Source: Membranipora membranacea
Lineage: Eukaryota; Bryozoa; Gymnolaemata; Cheilostomatida; Membraniporidae
DNA: 64,000 bases
Assembly (NCBI GenBank): GCA_914767715.1
Contig: OU612065.1
Coordinates: 23,994,001 to 24,058,000, forward strand
Direction: 5' to 3'
The position numbers were made by a program, and so were the translations under genes. The notes under the pieces were generated by a model. That model searched no databases and was not told the DNA's origin. It was given only the letters and a program-made list of their open reading frames with translations. This document shows positions 1-18,577 of this stretch, in pieces. Position 1 is the first letter of the stretch, and every line of letters begins with the position of its first letter.

Positions 1-6191
<6,191 letters not shown>

Positions 6192-6300
6192 AGTGATGAA
6201 ATGTTAGGGAATCAATCGCAAAGAGGTTGTCACAGAGCGCTATTATTTCCCCCCAAAAGTACACCACAGTTAATTTGGGATAACTCCACGTTTTTTTAGG

Positions 6301-6306
6301 AATAAA
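6301..6306 (+). terminator. Candidate poly(A) signal of the DCLK gene
   Basis: AATAAA 110 bases after the DCLK stop codon. It is the first canonical hexamer after the stop; later sites could also be used. Confidence 0.4.
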
Positions 6307-7598
6307 TGGAGAGTTGTTTTCCGAGTTTGTGCTTCGAGATTATTTTTACTATTCATATATCAGCTGTGTTACTTTGTCATTATGTCACATACTGTTGATA
6401 TTATTGATTTCTATTTTTGTAGCTGTTTGAAAGTCATCAATTATTAATCTGTTCTGTTTAATGTGGCCTTCGGTAGTTGGGACGAATGATGAGTGATACT
6501 TTGTTTCAAAACATGGAATGTTGCTCAGCAAACAGGAATTGAGTCATCACTACTTGATATTTTCTTGAGTTTCTTATTCCGTCCAATGTGCTCAACGTCA
6601 AGATTTGAAATGATCCTGTTTATCCCTTCGCGGTCTCACATAAGTGTGTTGCTATATCACATACGGGCCTTGGATATCATTCCAGGACTGATATATGTGT
6701 GATGAGAAACTGATGATCCCTTCATGATTGCTCATTCTTGACAGAGTACTGCCCATAATACTCCCTTTTTTTTCTTCATCTTTATTCCTTTGCACAACAA
6801 CCTCACCTAAACAACAAAATTTGTTATGGTAAATTGATACAACATGTATTTTAGACATTAAACTGTTAGAATCTAGTCACTTGTTAAGATGTACTGCACC
6901 CAAACTGTTTTTATGCAGCAAAATGCTAACAAAGCTCAATTGTATATTTATGTGCTGAAAACTTGATTGCTCCCTGTATTGTGTTTCCCTTGTAAGAAAC
7001 TTGGGCTTGGATTTTCTAGAGGAAGAAAGGGGGATGCACAAGTTGTTTCACGTGGTTGTGATTTTGAGTGTTTATTTTTATATTATACAATATTTTGTAA
7101 CATTTTACATGCCATGATGTTAATTTATGAAAAATAATACGATGTAGATTGAAAAATATAACTCAAGTATCAGATCTATCTTTACTTGCTGAGACAGAGC
7201 AGGGAAACAACAAGATGGAGAAAAACTACTAGTTAACATTTCAATACTGGAACAATGATACACTACTAAACATATTTTGAAGTTTTATGAACTGCAGCTA
7301 CTGAAGGTCTCGATAACTGCCAGTTGTCTTCTTCCTAGGAGTAAGATTGAATGTCTACAAGATATTTCCTGATTTACCATTGAATACTCTTCAGCTATTA
7401 TCTTCATTGAAAAAGATGTATGGTATTGCTAATGCTGAGTACTGTATACATCCTATTATACAGCAGACCACTGCTACTGTGAGCTAAAACGGCTTGATGA
7501 GAACAGTCTAGAAGTTGTCTTTCTTTTCTTCAAGTAAAGACAACTTAAGTGTCGTTTGATAGTTCGCCTTTAGAAATCACTGTTGTTCATCAAACCAC

Positions 7599-7949
7599 TC
7601 AATTAGGGTCGCTTGTTATTGCATGACGGCCGACTTTATTTAGATGTGTTGATTTCCTATACTGAAAATCTGATTCACCTGTAGTTTGATAATGACGGCA
7701 AAATGTAATAACGTCATCTGGTCCTTTTACTGGCACCAGTGATCTGCTCTCTAGCTCTGCAAGCAGTGGGGTATAATCGTAGTATTCCGCTAAGGAGAGT
7801 CTAATAATGTATTTTTTCAGCAGGCACTGATATATGCTCAAAAACGATGTTCTAACTTCAGTAAAGTAGGCTAAGACTGAGACTAATATATAATGTCTGT
7901 ATGCTTCATCGTCTGTGCCTAGTGTGAACCATGTCAATCGACCCAGCAT
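7599..7949 (-). CDS. Unrecognised 116-codon ORF, possibly not a gene
   Basis: An uninterrupted minus-strand ORF with its own ATG. The predicted product is a mixed, weakly hydrophobic sequence with no motif, signal peptide or repeat that I recognise. It lies in the gap between DCLK and MAK. In AT-rich DNA a random ORF of this length is uncommon but not exceptional, and I see no strong splice sites that would tie it to other exons. It could be a decayed gene fragment, an exon of an unseen gene, or chance. Confidence 0.15.
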   Translation of the reverse strand: MLGRLTWFTLGTDDEAYRHYILVSVLAYFTEVRTSFLSIYQCLLKKYIIRLSLAEYYDYTPLLAELESRSLVPVKGPDDVITFCRHYQTTGESDFQYRKSTHLNKVGRHAITSDPN

Positions 7950-9405
7950 GTTTGATAGTTTGAAGAGAAAAAGAGAAAGTGTTTAGCTAACTTTTTAAGC
8001 TTTTAATTTGTTTAAGAGTATTTGATCATGTTGTGTAGAGGAAATGGCTGCTTTTGTAGTGATTTTCTTAAAGGGCAACCAAGGTTTCGCAGCAATGCAT
8101 AGATGGGTAGTAAAGAATGTGCTAGGCAGCATCAGCTTTGTGCATGATGCGGTGCAAAACTCAAAGTAGTTGCTGACTCTAAGTTGGGTAACACTTCAGT
8201 TTAGGGGAGGTTCCAAGACATTGCTGTAATAATTATAGAGCACAGGCTCAATAATAACAGGGACAGGAAACTGCTCTGTGGTATTCTATTTTAGCTGAGT
8301 TTGAGTACCTGATGGATGAATTGTTTCACAAGAAATCTGGGTGAATAATCATCTGAATTAGATTTTGTCTTTTTCCCTATGCAGCAGGTGCAATCTGCTA
8401 TTAATCAATGAGAAGTTGTTTGAAACCCTGGTTGCCCTTTAATGAAATTTCTTGTTATATTCATGACATTGAAATGTCATGATGAAGAATTTGCTACTTC
8501 GATAACGTTGTAACAGTTTCCTATTTAGATCTGCAATTCAGTGGTGTAGTAAATCGAGTGAGATTACTGAGAGGCAACAACCATAACATTAAAAAATACA
8601 CGTTTGGGTCGAGAAAATCTGAAAGGCAACAGTTAGGGTATGAGAAATACAATTCATCAAATGACACGTTTGTTTTTTCTAGAAAATAATACGTGTTGGC
8701 TGGGATGTGTCTTCAACTAAATCGCTGGATCTCAAAATGTAATTGTTAGCAAACACATATATAATTCATAGTCTCATAGTTTCATAATTCATATGTTTGT
8801 CGTGTTAGGGATGAATAACTGCCCCTGGCTAAGCTAAATCATTTATGTATGACATGCATATGTTATGAGATGCATATGACAGAGTATGAAATACTAAATG
8901 AGACTTGCTTGGAGTTGGACAGACCAGGGAGTTTTAAATTTCCTGGACAGACCAGGTTAAAAACCCTTTAGTGAGTTGTCTTCACAATGGTATAAAATGA
9001 GTTGTCTGCTTATCATTTGCTAAACTGAGAATGAGATCACGCAACATACGGGATTGGTTGCCACAATAAAGGTCAATGGCAAAGATTCCTTGACTGATAT
9101 TATTGTGAAAATCCCTTTACTGAAAAACCAAGAGAGGAAGACATCTGAATGAGGAATATACTATAATCTGCATTACAGCTGTATCGAGTATCACTCTTTT
9201 CAGATATTGTCCTGTACCTGAAAGCTTGGAAAGGATAGAACACACATTTGTGGTGAGAGTTGAACCCTTCAATCTTCCTTTCAATTGAGAGTCAATGATC
9301 TTATTAAGAAAAGAAGCATTAATCTTCTGTCTGTGTCATAAGTTCAGGTACCATGGTTCTTTCCTACATACCTACTATCTTGTTCAGTGGTAGGGCACAT
9401 TGTAT

Positions 9406-9446
9406 CATAGCTACTAGACATATATAGTATATGCCTAGTAGCTATG
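9406..9446. repeat. 41-bp inverted repeat
   Basis: Arms catagctactag and ctagtagctatg pair perfectly across a 17-base AT-rich loop upstream of MAK. It may be a foldback element or a cruciform-forming site. No flanking duplication is obvious. Confidence 0.6.
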
Positions 9447-10192
9447 AGAAGGTACTGCTTGGGATTGACACTTGGCAGTATGATGGGCCAAGGCGCCCAA
9501 GGAGTTGGATCAATGAACTTAGGTAGTTCATTGGTTGGATGGGCCCTCTATCTATCTAATCTATAAATGAGAGCAATACAAGTAAGACAGTCCCATGTTG
9601 GCCATATTGATGTGGCTCTACAAGACGTTTTGAATGGATAATATCTCAAATAGAATGTTTTTTATGGAGTCGGTTTGGCCTACAACAGATAAACAAACCC
9701 CCGCCTCTGTGCAGATGTTACTTATATCATTGGTGAGCAAGTTGTTGAAGTGAAATATTCCACGGTGAAACATTAATGGCTGCAATGAATATCCAGAACA
9801 ATGTACTTGAATTCAAAGCTATGCAATGTGTTATTGCCTACACTGGCTTGTAAAGTTCTCAGCATAACACCGATTTTTGGATCTATCATTTGTCGGGTGC
9901 CGACCCAAGTACCAAAAGTTGTTATGTCAGGCTGCCTGTGACAAAGCCTGTATACCCATAAGAAAAGTGTGTTTAGACTGTCAAATATGCTGCCTACAAA
10001 TCTGGGTTAGTTGGTATCATTCCAAGTTCAATTATGACCAGAATAATCAGTGAATCATATCACTTTTTTTTCAGTACAACTTGGAAAGCTTGTTTGCAGA
10101 CACGGAAAATTGGTGAGCTCTAAATTAGACACCTGGAGAGATATTTATAATGGTATAAGTTACTACATATATTCAGTGCTACTGCTCTCACC

Positions 10193-13100
10193 ATGAATCG
10201 GTACAACGTCTCCAAACAACTTGGAGATGGAACATACGGAAGTGTTCTCCTGGCTACCAACCTAGAGTCAAATGAAAAGGTTGCCATCAAACGGTTAGTG
10301 CTTCCCAATAAAATACCAGTAGAAATGTGATTTGATGGCCTTTGATCATGACATTAACATAATCTAACACAAATTGTATATGTATATAGGTTTTACCCAT
10401 CTGTATGCCTTCAAACAATTGCTGAAATGATTTTGGCACACCAAACAACCTCCCCTGTTTACGAACATGCGTTAAGAGAATAGTTTCTGCATTATTGTCC
10501 CTTATCCATCGAAAATGTGCGTCCATCAAGTCCATTTTATAACTAATTTCAACTCGAATAATACTGATGAATAAACTATGTGAATATTAATGTCATGGTA
10601 TAGTTTTATTCCAAGAGGGAAAAAGCAATTGTCTGGTGTACTTGATGTTCCTAATTGTAAAGTTAGGTTTAAAGTATATCAAATTAGATTTAAACGTTTA
10701 CACTATTTTGTCTTCTTGTGATACGTGTTTTTCGTTTGTTTTATAGAATGAAAAAGAAATATTACTCATGGGATGAGTGTCTAAACCTACGTGAAGTCAA
10801 GGTTAGTTTGTTTTAGTGCTCAGACGATATGATGTAGGCAACATCCACGGTTTCGGCTATTCAGAAAAAAAACTGAGAGTTGGTTTTGTAATTTTGACTT
10901 GGTACATTTGGAAAAGATGTGATTCTGGAATGCATTGCAGAATCAGGTCCTTGCACACACTTGCTGACCTGTTGTTGACATAAGCGTCATAACATGTCAT
11001 TGGATTCAGAAGAGTAGCTTCATCTAATGCAATTACCACCTCATTTATACTGCTTCAACGAACATTGAGCTCTGCCTTATATCTCATTGTCTTAAACAAA
11101 AGAAAGATCTTGGCAGCATAAAAGCATAATAGAAGTGTTTTGATGTTGACATTGGGTCATGATCATTATTTGTGATACCATTCAATAAATTATTGAATAT
11201 TTAAGCCACTGTAAACACGAAGTTTCCCATCAGCAACCCCGTGTTTACCTGCAATGTTGAGTGTTAGATAATTTGATACAAAAGGAATGTGGCCCATGGT
11301 TCAATCAGGTGGCTGATCGCAGGTAAATTTCCATGCTTTGTTTTGCAGTCTTTGAGGAAACTGAACCATGCCAACATAGTTAAGCTAAAAGAGGTTATCA
11401 GAGAAAATGACAACCTCTACTTTGTGTTTGAGTTCATGAAAGAAAACCTCTATCAGATGATGAAAGATAGGTAAGTTTAACTCATCAGAGCAGGATGTCC
11501 ATAAATGAGGCCAATAATCAGCATGTATGTGATAGGTACCGATCCTCCGCCCTGTCTGCAAACTGAGAGAAACTTGGCGCTGAATATGGATCATGCTATT
11601 ATCCCTCGGTCTTCATACTGAGACCAATGAACTCCCTGAGTTCACTGCTGAGACAACCTAACCATTTTATACAACATTTTAGAAGAATAGCCTATTGAAT
11701 AAGTTTCACATTTAAATGGCGGTACGTAGGGAGTGTGAAATAACCAAAGTCGTGATGCTCTCTTGCATAAATAACTTATTGAAGTCACAATATTCAACTG
11801 CCGATACGATACGCTCTCCTTTGATAACTTACATAGCACATTTATCACGACTATTCATTCAATTCATTCAGCTCTCAAGTGTGTACATCTTTCTCTATTT
11901 TCAGAGATAAGCTCTTCCCAGAATCCTCAGTCAGGAATGTCATATATCAAGTAATGCAAGGGCTCGCCTTCATGCACAAGAATGGTATGATATTACTTTA
12001 CAAGGATAGTCAACCAAATGCACTTACATTTGACCGACGATTTTCATGCATGAATTTTTTAAATCACCCCAAAACATCAACATCGACTCATGATGAAATA
12101 GAATAGAGTTCCCAGCTGAGATTTACATTGATTGTTACAGGATTTTTCCACCGTGACTTGAAGCCAGAGAATTTACTCTGTGATGGCGCTGATAATGTGA
12201 AGCTTGCCGATTTTGGTTTAGCTAGAGAGATTAGATCCAGACCTCCATTCACTGACTATGTATCCACAAGATGGTTAGTCGGCTAACCAGCTGAAAATGT
12301 TTTGGCCGCTGTCATGTCCCGTGCTTCAACATATGGGTTTCATTTCAGCTCTCTTCTCACACTGTACCCATTAATCAGCACAAAAGTCAGCTAAACATTG
12401 GGACTGTAATACACAGGTTATCTGTAATTTAATATAGATAAGATTAAGATAAATGAAATTGGATATTTACGCTGACTTTAGTGCTGGTCAAGGTCTATGC
12501 ATGCTCTGTTTATGTAAGCTAGATCAATGTAGCATTGCTGACACTACTTCTATTCCATTGGTGTGTAGGGTATTTCCATCGTGATTTGAAGCCAGAGAAC
12601 TTGCTATGTGGTGGGCCAGATAACGTAAAGCTAGCAGACTTTGGTTTAGCTAGAGAGATTCGCTCAAAACCTCCATTTACAGACTATGTCTCAACCAGAT
12701 GGTTTGTATTCCGCTTTATCTGATAAGCGCTCATGCTCTCTACGTACATTCGTAAGACCATTAATTACAGTGTTGGTTGTCATGTCAAAATTACACACTT
12801 TCTTCATCTAAGGTGATGGATGTTCTTGCACCATCTAAGAACCATTTACTAAAGTTCTGTAGGGTATGTGGACAAATCTGTGTATCATATCCATGAGTTG
12901 ACCTTGAGATATAGCACATGATGTTCAGAACCACTTTTCTTGACGATATAAATTGAATAAGCCTGTTTTTTTTATCTTGATACCTATCATAAGTGTCAGT
13001 TCAAGTTTTGTTGGAGTTGCCAAGATACTTCTACATTTTCTAATGATTTACCTGTACAGGTATTATTTACTATCAGCGTCTATTTCAATGTTTGTTTCGT

Positions 13101-16100
13101 TATCTTTAACTTTCAGGTACAGAGCACCTGAAATATTACTTCGTTCAACGAATTATAACTCGCCTATAGATATATGGGCTGTAGGTACGATCATGGCGGA
13201 GCTGTACACACTACGGCCACTCTTCCCAGGCAGTAGTGAGATCGATCAGATCTTCAAAATATGTTCAGTTCTTGGTACTCCGTCAAAGGTGAGTATAATT
13301 GAGTGCGACTGTGTCATAACAAATAATTTGCTACAGAAAATGCAATAAAAAGGGGTTTGCATTCTGCACGTACACTGTGTCTGTTTATTTAATGCTGCCA
13401 AATTTCAAGTTGGTTGACTAATAATAATCCACTGTAGTAAATTCTTGAAAAGCCTGAATTGTGTAGAGGCATTTAAGAAGCCCTGATTAAATCATTAAAT
13501 TAGAAATTAATTTACTAACTGAACCTACTCGAGGGCAGTTTTCATTCAAAATAAACCCCAACAGGTAGAGAACCAATTTAAATTCGAAACACTCTTTGTT
13601 TCGATGTTTATTCGGCATCAAATTTATGAATCAAGAGTGTTTTCAATGAACGGCACATTGTTACAACGCTGCAAATCTCAACTGATTAAAAATTCTGTTA
13701 GAGAGGGAAAGTACACGTACATACACATCGTGTGCACAGACCAAGGGTCTCCTCGGTTTGTATATAAGGCTTATGTCATTTTGATTTGGTTGCCTGCTTA
13801 ATTTATTGCTCGCTGTTAAAGCCCTTGTTATCGATGCTGACATTCTTCACTGTCCAGAAATCGTAGTCACTAACCCCAAAAAATCAATTTTTCGTAATTA
13901 CATTTTGCATTGTGTTGCGTGATATGGATTTGAGAAGGTTGTGTATGCATGTGATGGGATGCTGTACTCGAAAATTACCTATGAAGTGTTCAGCTCGCAC
14001 TGCTGGTCAATGTTTGTTGATGGTTTTACACACTATGACAATATGACAGTTGACTTCAAAACCAAACATAGCCTACCTGTGATGTTTTTCACATTTTGAT
14101 TAAACCAAAGACTTGACTGGTAATTTAATATGTTTTACAGCAAGCATGGCCAGAGGGACACCAGTTAGCCGCGGCTATGAATTTCCGCTGGCCTCAGTGT
14201 GTGGAGACAAATCTGAAAACATTGATACCCAATGCCAGCAATGAGGCGTTACAGCTGATGAGGGACACTATGATGTGGGACCCGAAGAAAAGGCCCACAG
14301 CAACACAGGTATGTAGCTTGTCCATTATAGTAATAAATATAATAAAAGTGTATAAATAATGTAAATAAATAAATATAATATATATATATAATATGAATAA
14401 ATATAATAAAAATAAGTATATATAAATATAAGTAAAATATATATATATAATGTATCACTGCAAAACCAGTACTTGAATTGTGTGACCTGACAATACAACA
14501 TTCCAAGTATAGCTCGTTACTCATACAAAGTAATCATTCCCTATTTATTTTGTTCAGATATTAAAAAGCTCCTACTTCACAGTTGGACAGAATCTTGGTA
14601 CATCGAAACCAATGAACACATCAAGTTATGGCAGTAACATGCGACAGGCTCAACCGATTTCCCAGCAGCCTGCCAGGCAGCCATTTGCTGACACCACTAA
14701 AAACCAAAACAAAAACACCACAGACTTTCCTACATTTGGTGGTGACAATACAAACAAGAAACCTCACATGGAATACGAAACATACAAGGTAAGCAAAGAT
14801 TGCTTTTGAATTCATTCATTGTTGTTAATATGCAGAACCATTATGTCCATTCTTCCTCAATCATCAACTGAATATCTCTTGAGTTAGTCTACAGATTTTA
14901 TAATCTCCTAACCGGTAAAATAATCAAGGATTTGCATTAAAAAAGCCTTATGCTGCCTTCATAGTCTTAGATAATTTAAAATTTCACTCACTAACAATTG
15001 CATGATTTCAGTATCAAGTCCCTGGTGCTATAAGCACTGCACAACCTAAGGACACCAAACCATTGGAAAGCAGTTCCAAACCCACCAATAAAGCTGGGAA
15101 GGTAAAAGGATGTTCATTACTGATGCATTATGGATGCACAATCACACAGTTCTTGCATGTTCACATTGATATATATCATCACACAAGACTTTCTCTGAAT
15201 GTTTCAATTCAATATATTCTTTGATGAAAAACCTGGAAGGGACCTTGCACTCGGACTTGTTGCGGATTATTGATTGATCATATGTCAAGAATTTGACTGC
15301 TTGTTGGTTTCATGATGTTATTATTGTTTCGTTCTGCTGTCTCACATTAAATTTTAATTTCATTTTCTCTACATCTATTTTCCAATTAAAAAGCAAAGAC
15401 CCCTTGAGACGCTATAAATATAATTGTAATGTCAATGATTGGTCAAGGTAGGTTTTAGAACTGAGTGCAATTCCGTTATCGATTAACTATTTTGATGGTA
15501 TTTTCATGTTCCTATGAAGTAGGAGGTTTGTTAGCATGCCGTTCCTTCAGCATGTAAATGTTGAAGGTTGTGGGTACGAATCCAACTTCAGTCCACTGAG
15601 TACTGGGACTTGTTGGACCCTAAAGTGTGCTCTGACCTACCTACAAACTGAGAGCCAAATGGCGCAGACATTGCGGCCTAGCCCCTAAGGCACCCACTAT
15701 ATCATCATCCATTCTTCGGAATGTGGTGAGTGACTGTACCCTGCAATTTCAACCAACATTTATCATGGTTTTAGCCACCTGTAAAGCCTGCTATACCGGC
15801 TGCTGGTGCTAACAGGAAGAGATGGGGTGCTGCTCAGGACAGCTGGGATGACTGGGATGAGTTTGGATTGGATGATTTTGGTAAAAGTAATGCTGCGGCA
15901 AAACCTAACAAGATACCAACTTATGCTCCTGCCCCATCAATTGGAAATCAGTCTAACAAGAAGCTTATGGATTTTGAGGACGATGATTTCCTAAAGTAAG
16001 TTACGTGCCATTATTGTTGTTGTATGATTTGGAGATATCAGATGAGGGGTCAGTTAAAACACTCCATTTTTTATCAATACCATAATGGTATACAAGGCGC

Positions 16101-17694
16101 TAAAACAAGCTTCAGCTATGTTGAACAAAATACAAAGATTACAATGGCATAGTTTTTTTGTGTTTATCAGATTTCTTTACTCTGCTTAAATTTTAACTCT
16201 TGACGATAATGAAGATGTATACAAGAACTGAGCTATAATTAATATAATTTTAAATGATTCTTAAACATTTCACATTGTAGTTCCATCGGGGGCAGTTCGT
16301 CGAAGCCAGCTTTCAATTCTAAGAATCTGTTTGGTGCATCACATCAACGTGGATCTGTAGCCTCAGGTCGATCTTCTGCTTCCTCTGCTAAACAGCACTA
16401 CATGAACAAAGCCAGATACATGCCAGGTTCGTTCTTTTTACTATCACACAAGTTCAATTGCTTTTATTGATCATGCTCTATTGTCCCAGTAATTCTCAAA
16501 GCTCATTATTTAAAAGCACCCTCGAAAAAGAATGTTTATATTTTGGTGGCCTTCTTTCATGGTACTTGTGATGAAGATAGCTAACATTACCACGTATGAT
16601 GCTACACATCTCTTGTCCGAGTTATTGTATAACAACTTATGGAAAGAATCCCATAACAAATCTAGTTGCTGTAATTTTAAGATTCTTGAAAAATCTTCTA
16701 CGGGTCAGGTCAGTCTCCTAATATGGCCAGAACACTAATACAGATAATATATTCATTCATTTAAATTTCTAAACATTTATAATAAAAGTTAATTGAAAGT
16801 AACTTGTTCATCTAATGCTTACATATAACTCCAAATCACAGGTCTTACAATATATATTCATTTTATTTTCAGGAATAAACTCAAAACAAGCCCCTGCAGG
16901 CGACTGGGGAGCTTCATTCGGGAAAGGTAACCCACTGCCTGGTATCAATCTAAACACGGGTCACGGAAAACCTGCAGCCAAACTGGCTACTATCAACAAC
17001 ACTGGATATGTATCTTCATTCATGGGATCAGGAAAGAAACAAGCCAGTAAGTAACTGCTGCCTAATTTCTGATAAATGACAATTCCTTTTACGAGATCAA
17101 TCCTCATTACTCCCAGTTGATTGATAATGAAATAATGAAGTTATATGCACCTTATTTATGAGGGTACAACTCCAACTTTAAAAATGTATCTGCACTCGAC
17201 GCCCAAACTTTCTGCTCTGAGTATGAGAACGTGAGCATTATTACGGTGTAAAAACTGTTTATTATTCCAAGTATTGTTTGAACTTTTTAGATGCACAGCA
17301 GTGGAAGCCTGCTAAGTTGGCACCGATTGGTGGACAGCAGCCTAGTGCTAATGCAGGTGTAACAGTCGGTAGAACAGATTGGGCTGCCAAGTAAGTATAA
17401 CTAACTTATTTATTTCCTCGCTAGTCTCTTTAACTCATGTTAGTGCGAGTACTTAAGTTACTCTTATTTATGCTTGTCGCATTTGAGGAAATTTGCACTG
17501 CTGTTATGCCATAGATATCAAAATCTGTATTTTTATATCCATGTGTCATGTCATTATGTCAATTCGTTGTAGGAATCAGGCGCATGATTCAATCTTAGTA
17601 TATAACTAAAAACATATATACCGGCGGTTTTTGTGGCAAGGGAATAAATTCTGTGTGTGATAAGTTATTACTTTGTTTCAGGTACCTGAAGTGA
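10193..17694 (+). CDS. MAK: MAK/CILK1 (ICK) family ciliary kinase, complete, with a duplicated catalytic exon
   Basis: RCK-family Ser/Thr kinase; relatives control cilium length and intraflagellar transport and are activated at a TDY motif. Exons: 10193-10293, 10747-10801, 11349-11470, 11905-11984, then 12141-12273 or 12569-12701, 13117-13288, 14141-14308, 14558-14788, 15012-15101, 15775-15995, 16281-16426, 16873-17046, 17291-17390, 17682-17694. With either version of exon 5 the frame is continuous for 601 residues. Glycine loop GDGTYG (11-16), Lys33, [21 protein letters not shown] (Asp125), DFG (Asp143), TDY (Thr157, the human position), [19 protein letters not shown]. The long Gln/Asn/Ser-rich tail keeps family islands: [26 protein letters not shown] and the terminal GRTDWAAKY. 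One gene may stand for the vertebrate MAK/CILK1 pair. The start lies in a normal context and matches the family N-terminus. Confidence 0.96.
12141..12273 (+). CDS. MAK: MAK exon 5a (alternative catalytic-loop/activation-loop exon)
   Basis: First of two tandem versions of the same exon. It is preceded by ttgttacag, followed by the donor gttagt, and is 133 bp long. It enters in phase 1 and leaves in phase 2, as exons 4 and 6 require. It encodes residues 120-163, with [20 protein letters not shown] and [10 protein letters not shown] intact. Its own residues are Phe121, Asp134, Ala136 and Arg153. It shows no stop, frameshift or lost catalytic residue, so I read it as functional rather than a dead copy. 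Confidence 0.85.
12569..12701 (+). CDS. MAK: MAK exon 5b (alternative catalytic-loop/activation-loop exon)
   Basis: Second tandem version, also 133 bp with the same phases, 295 bp downstream of 5a. Acceptor gtgtgtag, donor gtttgt. It differs from 5a at about 25 bases, roughly 20 of them silent. Its own residues are Tyr121, Gly134, Pro136 and Lys153. Gly134-Pro136 resembles the vertebrate MAK sequence (CMGP) more than 5a does, and the phenylalanine of 5a at 121 matches vertebrates better than the tyrosine here. Including both exons, or neither, shifts the frame of exon 6, so usable transcripts take exactly one. Confidence 0.85.
14330..14452. repeat. AT-rich simple repeat in a MAK intron
   Basis: Alternating runs of ta dinucleotide and aataaatat-type units just after the exon ending at 14308. 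Low-complexity sequence only. Confidence 0.8.
15525..15690 (+). mobile_element. Possible tRNA-derived SINE in a MAK intron
   Basis: A B-box-like gggtacgaatcc at 15572-15583 follows an A-box-like ttagcatgccg near 15531, the arrangement of a tRNA-type pol III promoter. The segment after it (ctacctacaaactgagagccaaatgg... near 15640) is unlike the surrounding intron. No tRNA cloverleaf can be drawn, so this is a SINE head at most. Boundaries are guesses. Confidence 0.4.
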
Positions 17695-18214
17695 GAAGCG
17701 GCTCATCTGATCTTATTTGCTGTCATCATTACTCTCAATCACATATCTTATATTCCGTCCTTTGATAGCGCTAAACATTGCGGTTTTTCTATTACACGAT
17801 CTCCTTTGCTCTCGCCCCATTTGGTCAAGATGCCAGGATAAATGTGGTCATGTCTCGTACCTTATTAGAGAGATTAATCTCTCAAAATCTTTTTGAAATC
17901 AGGGTAGCCATGCTTACCAAACTTAGTGGTCTCGAAACTGAGATATATTATTATTCACCTCTCTTCATGTATCTCATATCATAGCTACAAAGCTGCATTG
18001 GGATGCTTCAACCCATGCATGTACTTTTATTTACTTGAGATAAAGCCTATTACAAATATTTTTGTACTCTGAATATTTTTCATCAGCTATCCTTATGCTG
18101 GAAAGTGGCTGTCATTCATTTGTGAGAATGCAGCCAATTTGTGTATCCATTATGATATATGCTACTCCGGAGTAATAGCAGTTTTGTGAGATTTCGTTGT
18201 TTTGTGGACACATA

Positions 18215-18220
18215 AATAAA
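18215..18220 (+). terminator. Candidate poly(A) signal of MAK
   Basis: AATAAA about 520 bases after the MAK stop and close to the convergent DCTN2 3' end. Confidence 0.35.
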
Positions 18221-18404
18221 CAAGTCGTAGACCTGTGCTATTATTCCCCTGGAAGCAGTTATGTTATTTTTTCTGTAAACTTCTATAATGATGTCTCTTC
18301 TTCTAGTTGGTTCAAAATATAATCTCTTTTTATATGAACAATACAACTGCGGGATTTATCTTCGTAAATTAATCAAGTTAGCGTAACATACATTTAATTG
18401 ATAT

Positions 18405-18410
18405 TTTATT
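18405..18410 (-). terminator. Candidate poly(A) signal of DCTN2
   Basis: TTTATT on the plus strand, AATAAA on the coding strand, about 170 bases after the DCTN2 stop. With the MAK signal at 18215, the two convergent transcripts would end within about 200 bases of each other or overlap. Confidence 0.5.
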
Positions 18411-18577
18411 GCTTCTACAAAAGGAAAAGAGTATTACCAAGGTATTAAAAAACAACACAGGTGACACATGGATTTGAAATGACAGTCCGCTAAGATTATA
18501 TTTCATTCTTATCGAAAGTTTCAGGAACACCTTTAAGATGATTCAAAAGCACATGACTAAGTAATCACAACAATAGC

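Larger units (their letters stand above)
6307..10192. other. Intergenic stretch between DCLK and MAK
   Basis: About 3.9 kb of AT-rich DNA with no recognisable exon apart from one doubtful minus-strand ORF at 7599-7949. It holds the DCLK 3' UTR at its start and presumably the MAK promoter and 5' UTR at its end. A 41-base inverted repeat lies at 9406-9446. I see no TATA box or other core element I would defend. Confidence 0.6.

Noticed and set aside
12141-12273. Exon 5a as a dead duplicate or pseudogene fragment
   Set aside because: It keeps all catalytic residues, has both splice sites and the right phases, and differs from 5b mostly at silent positions.
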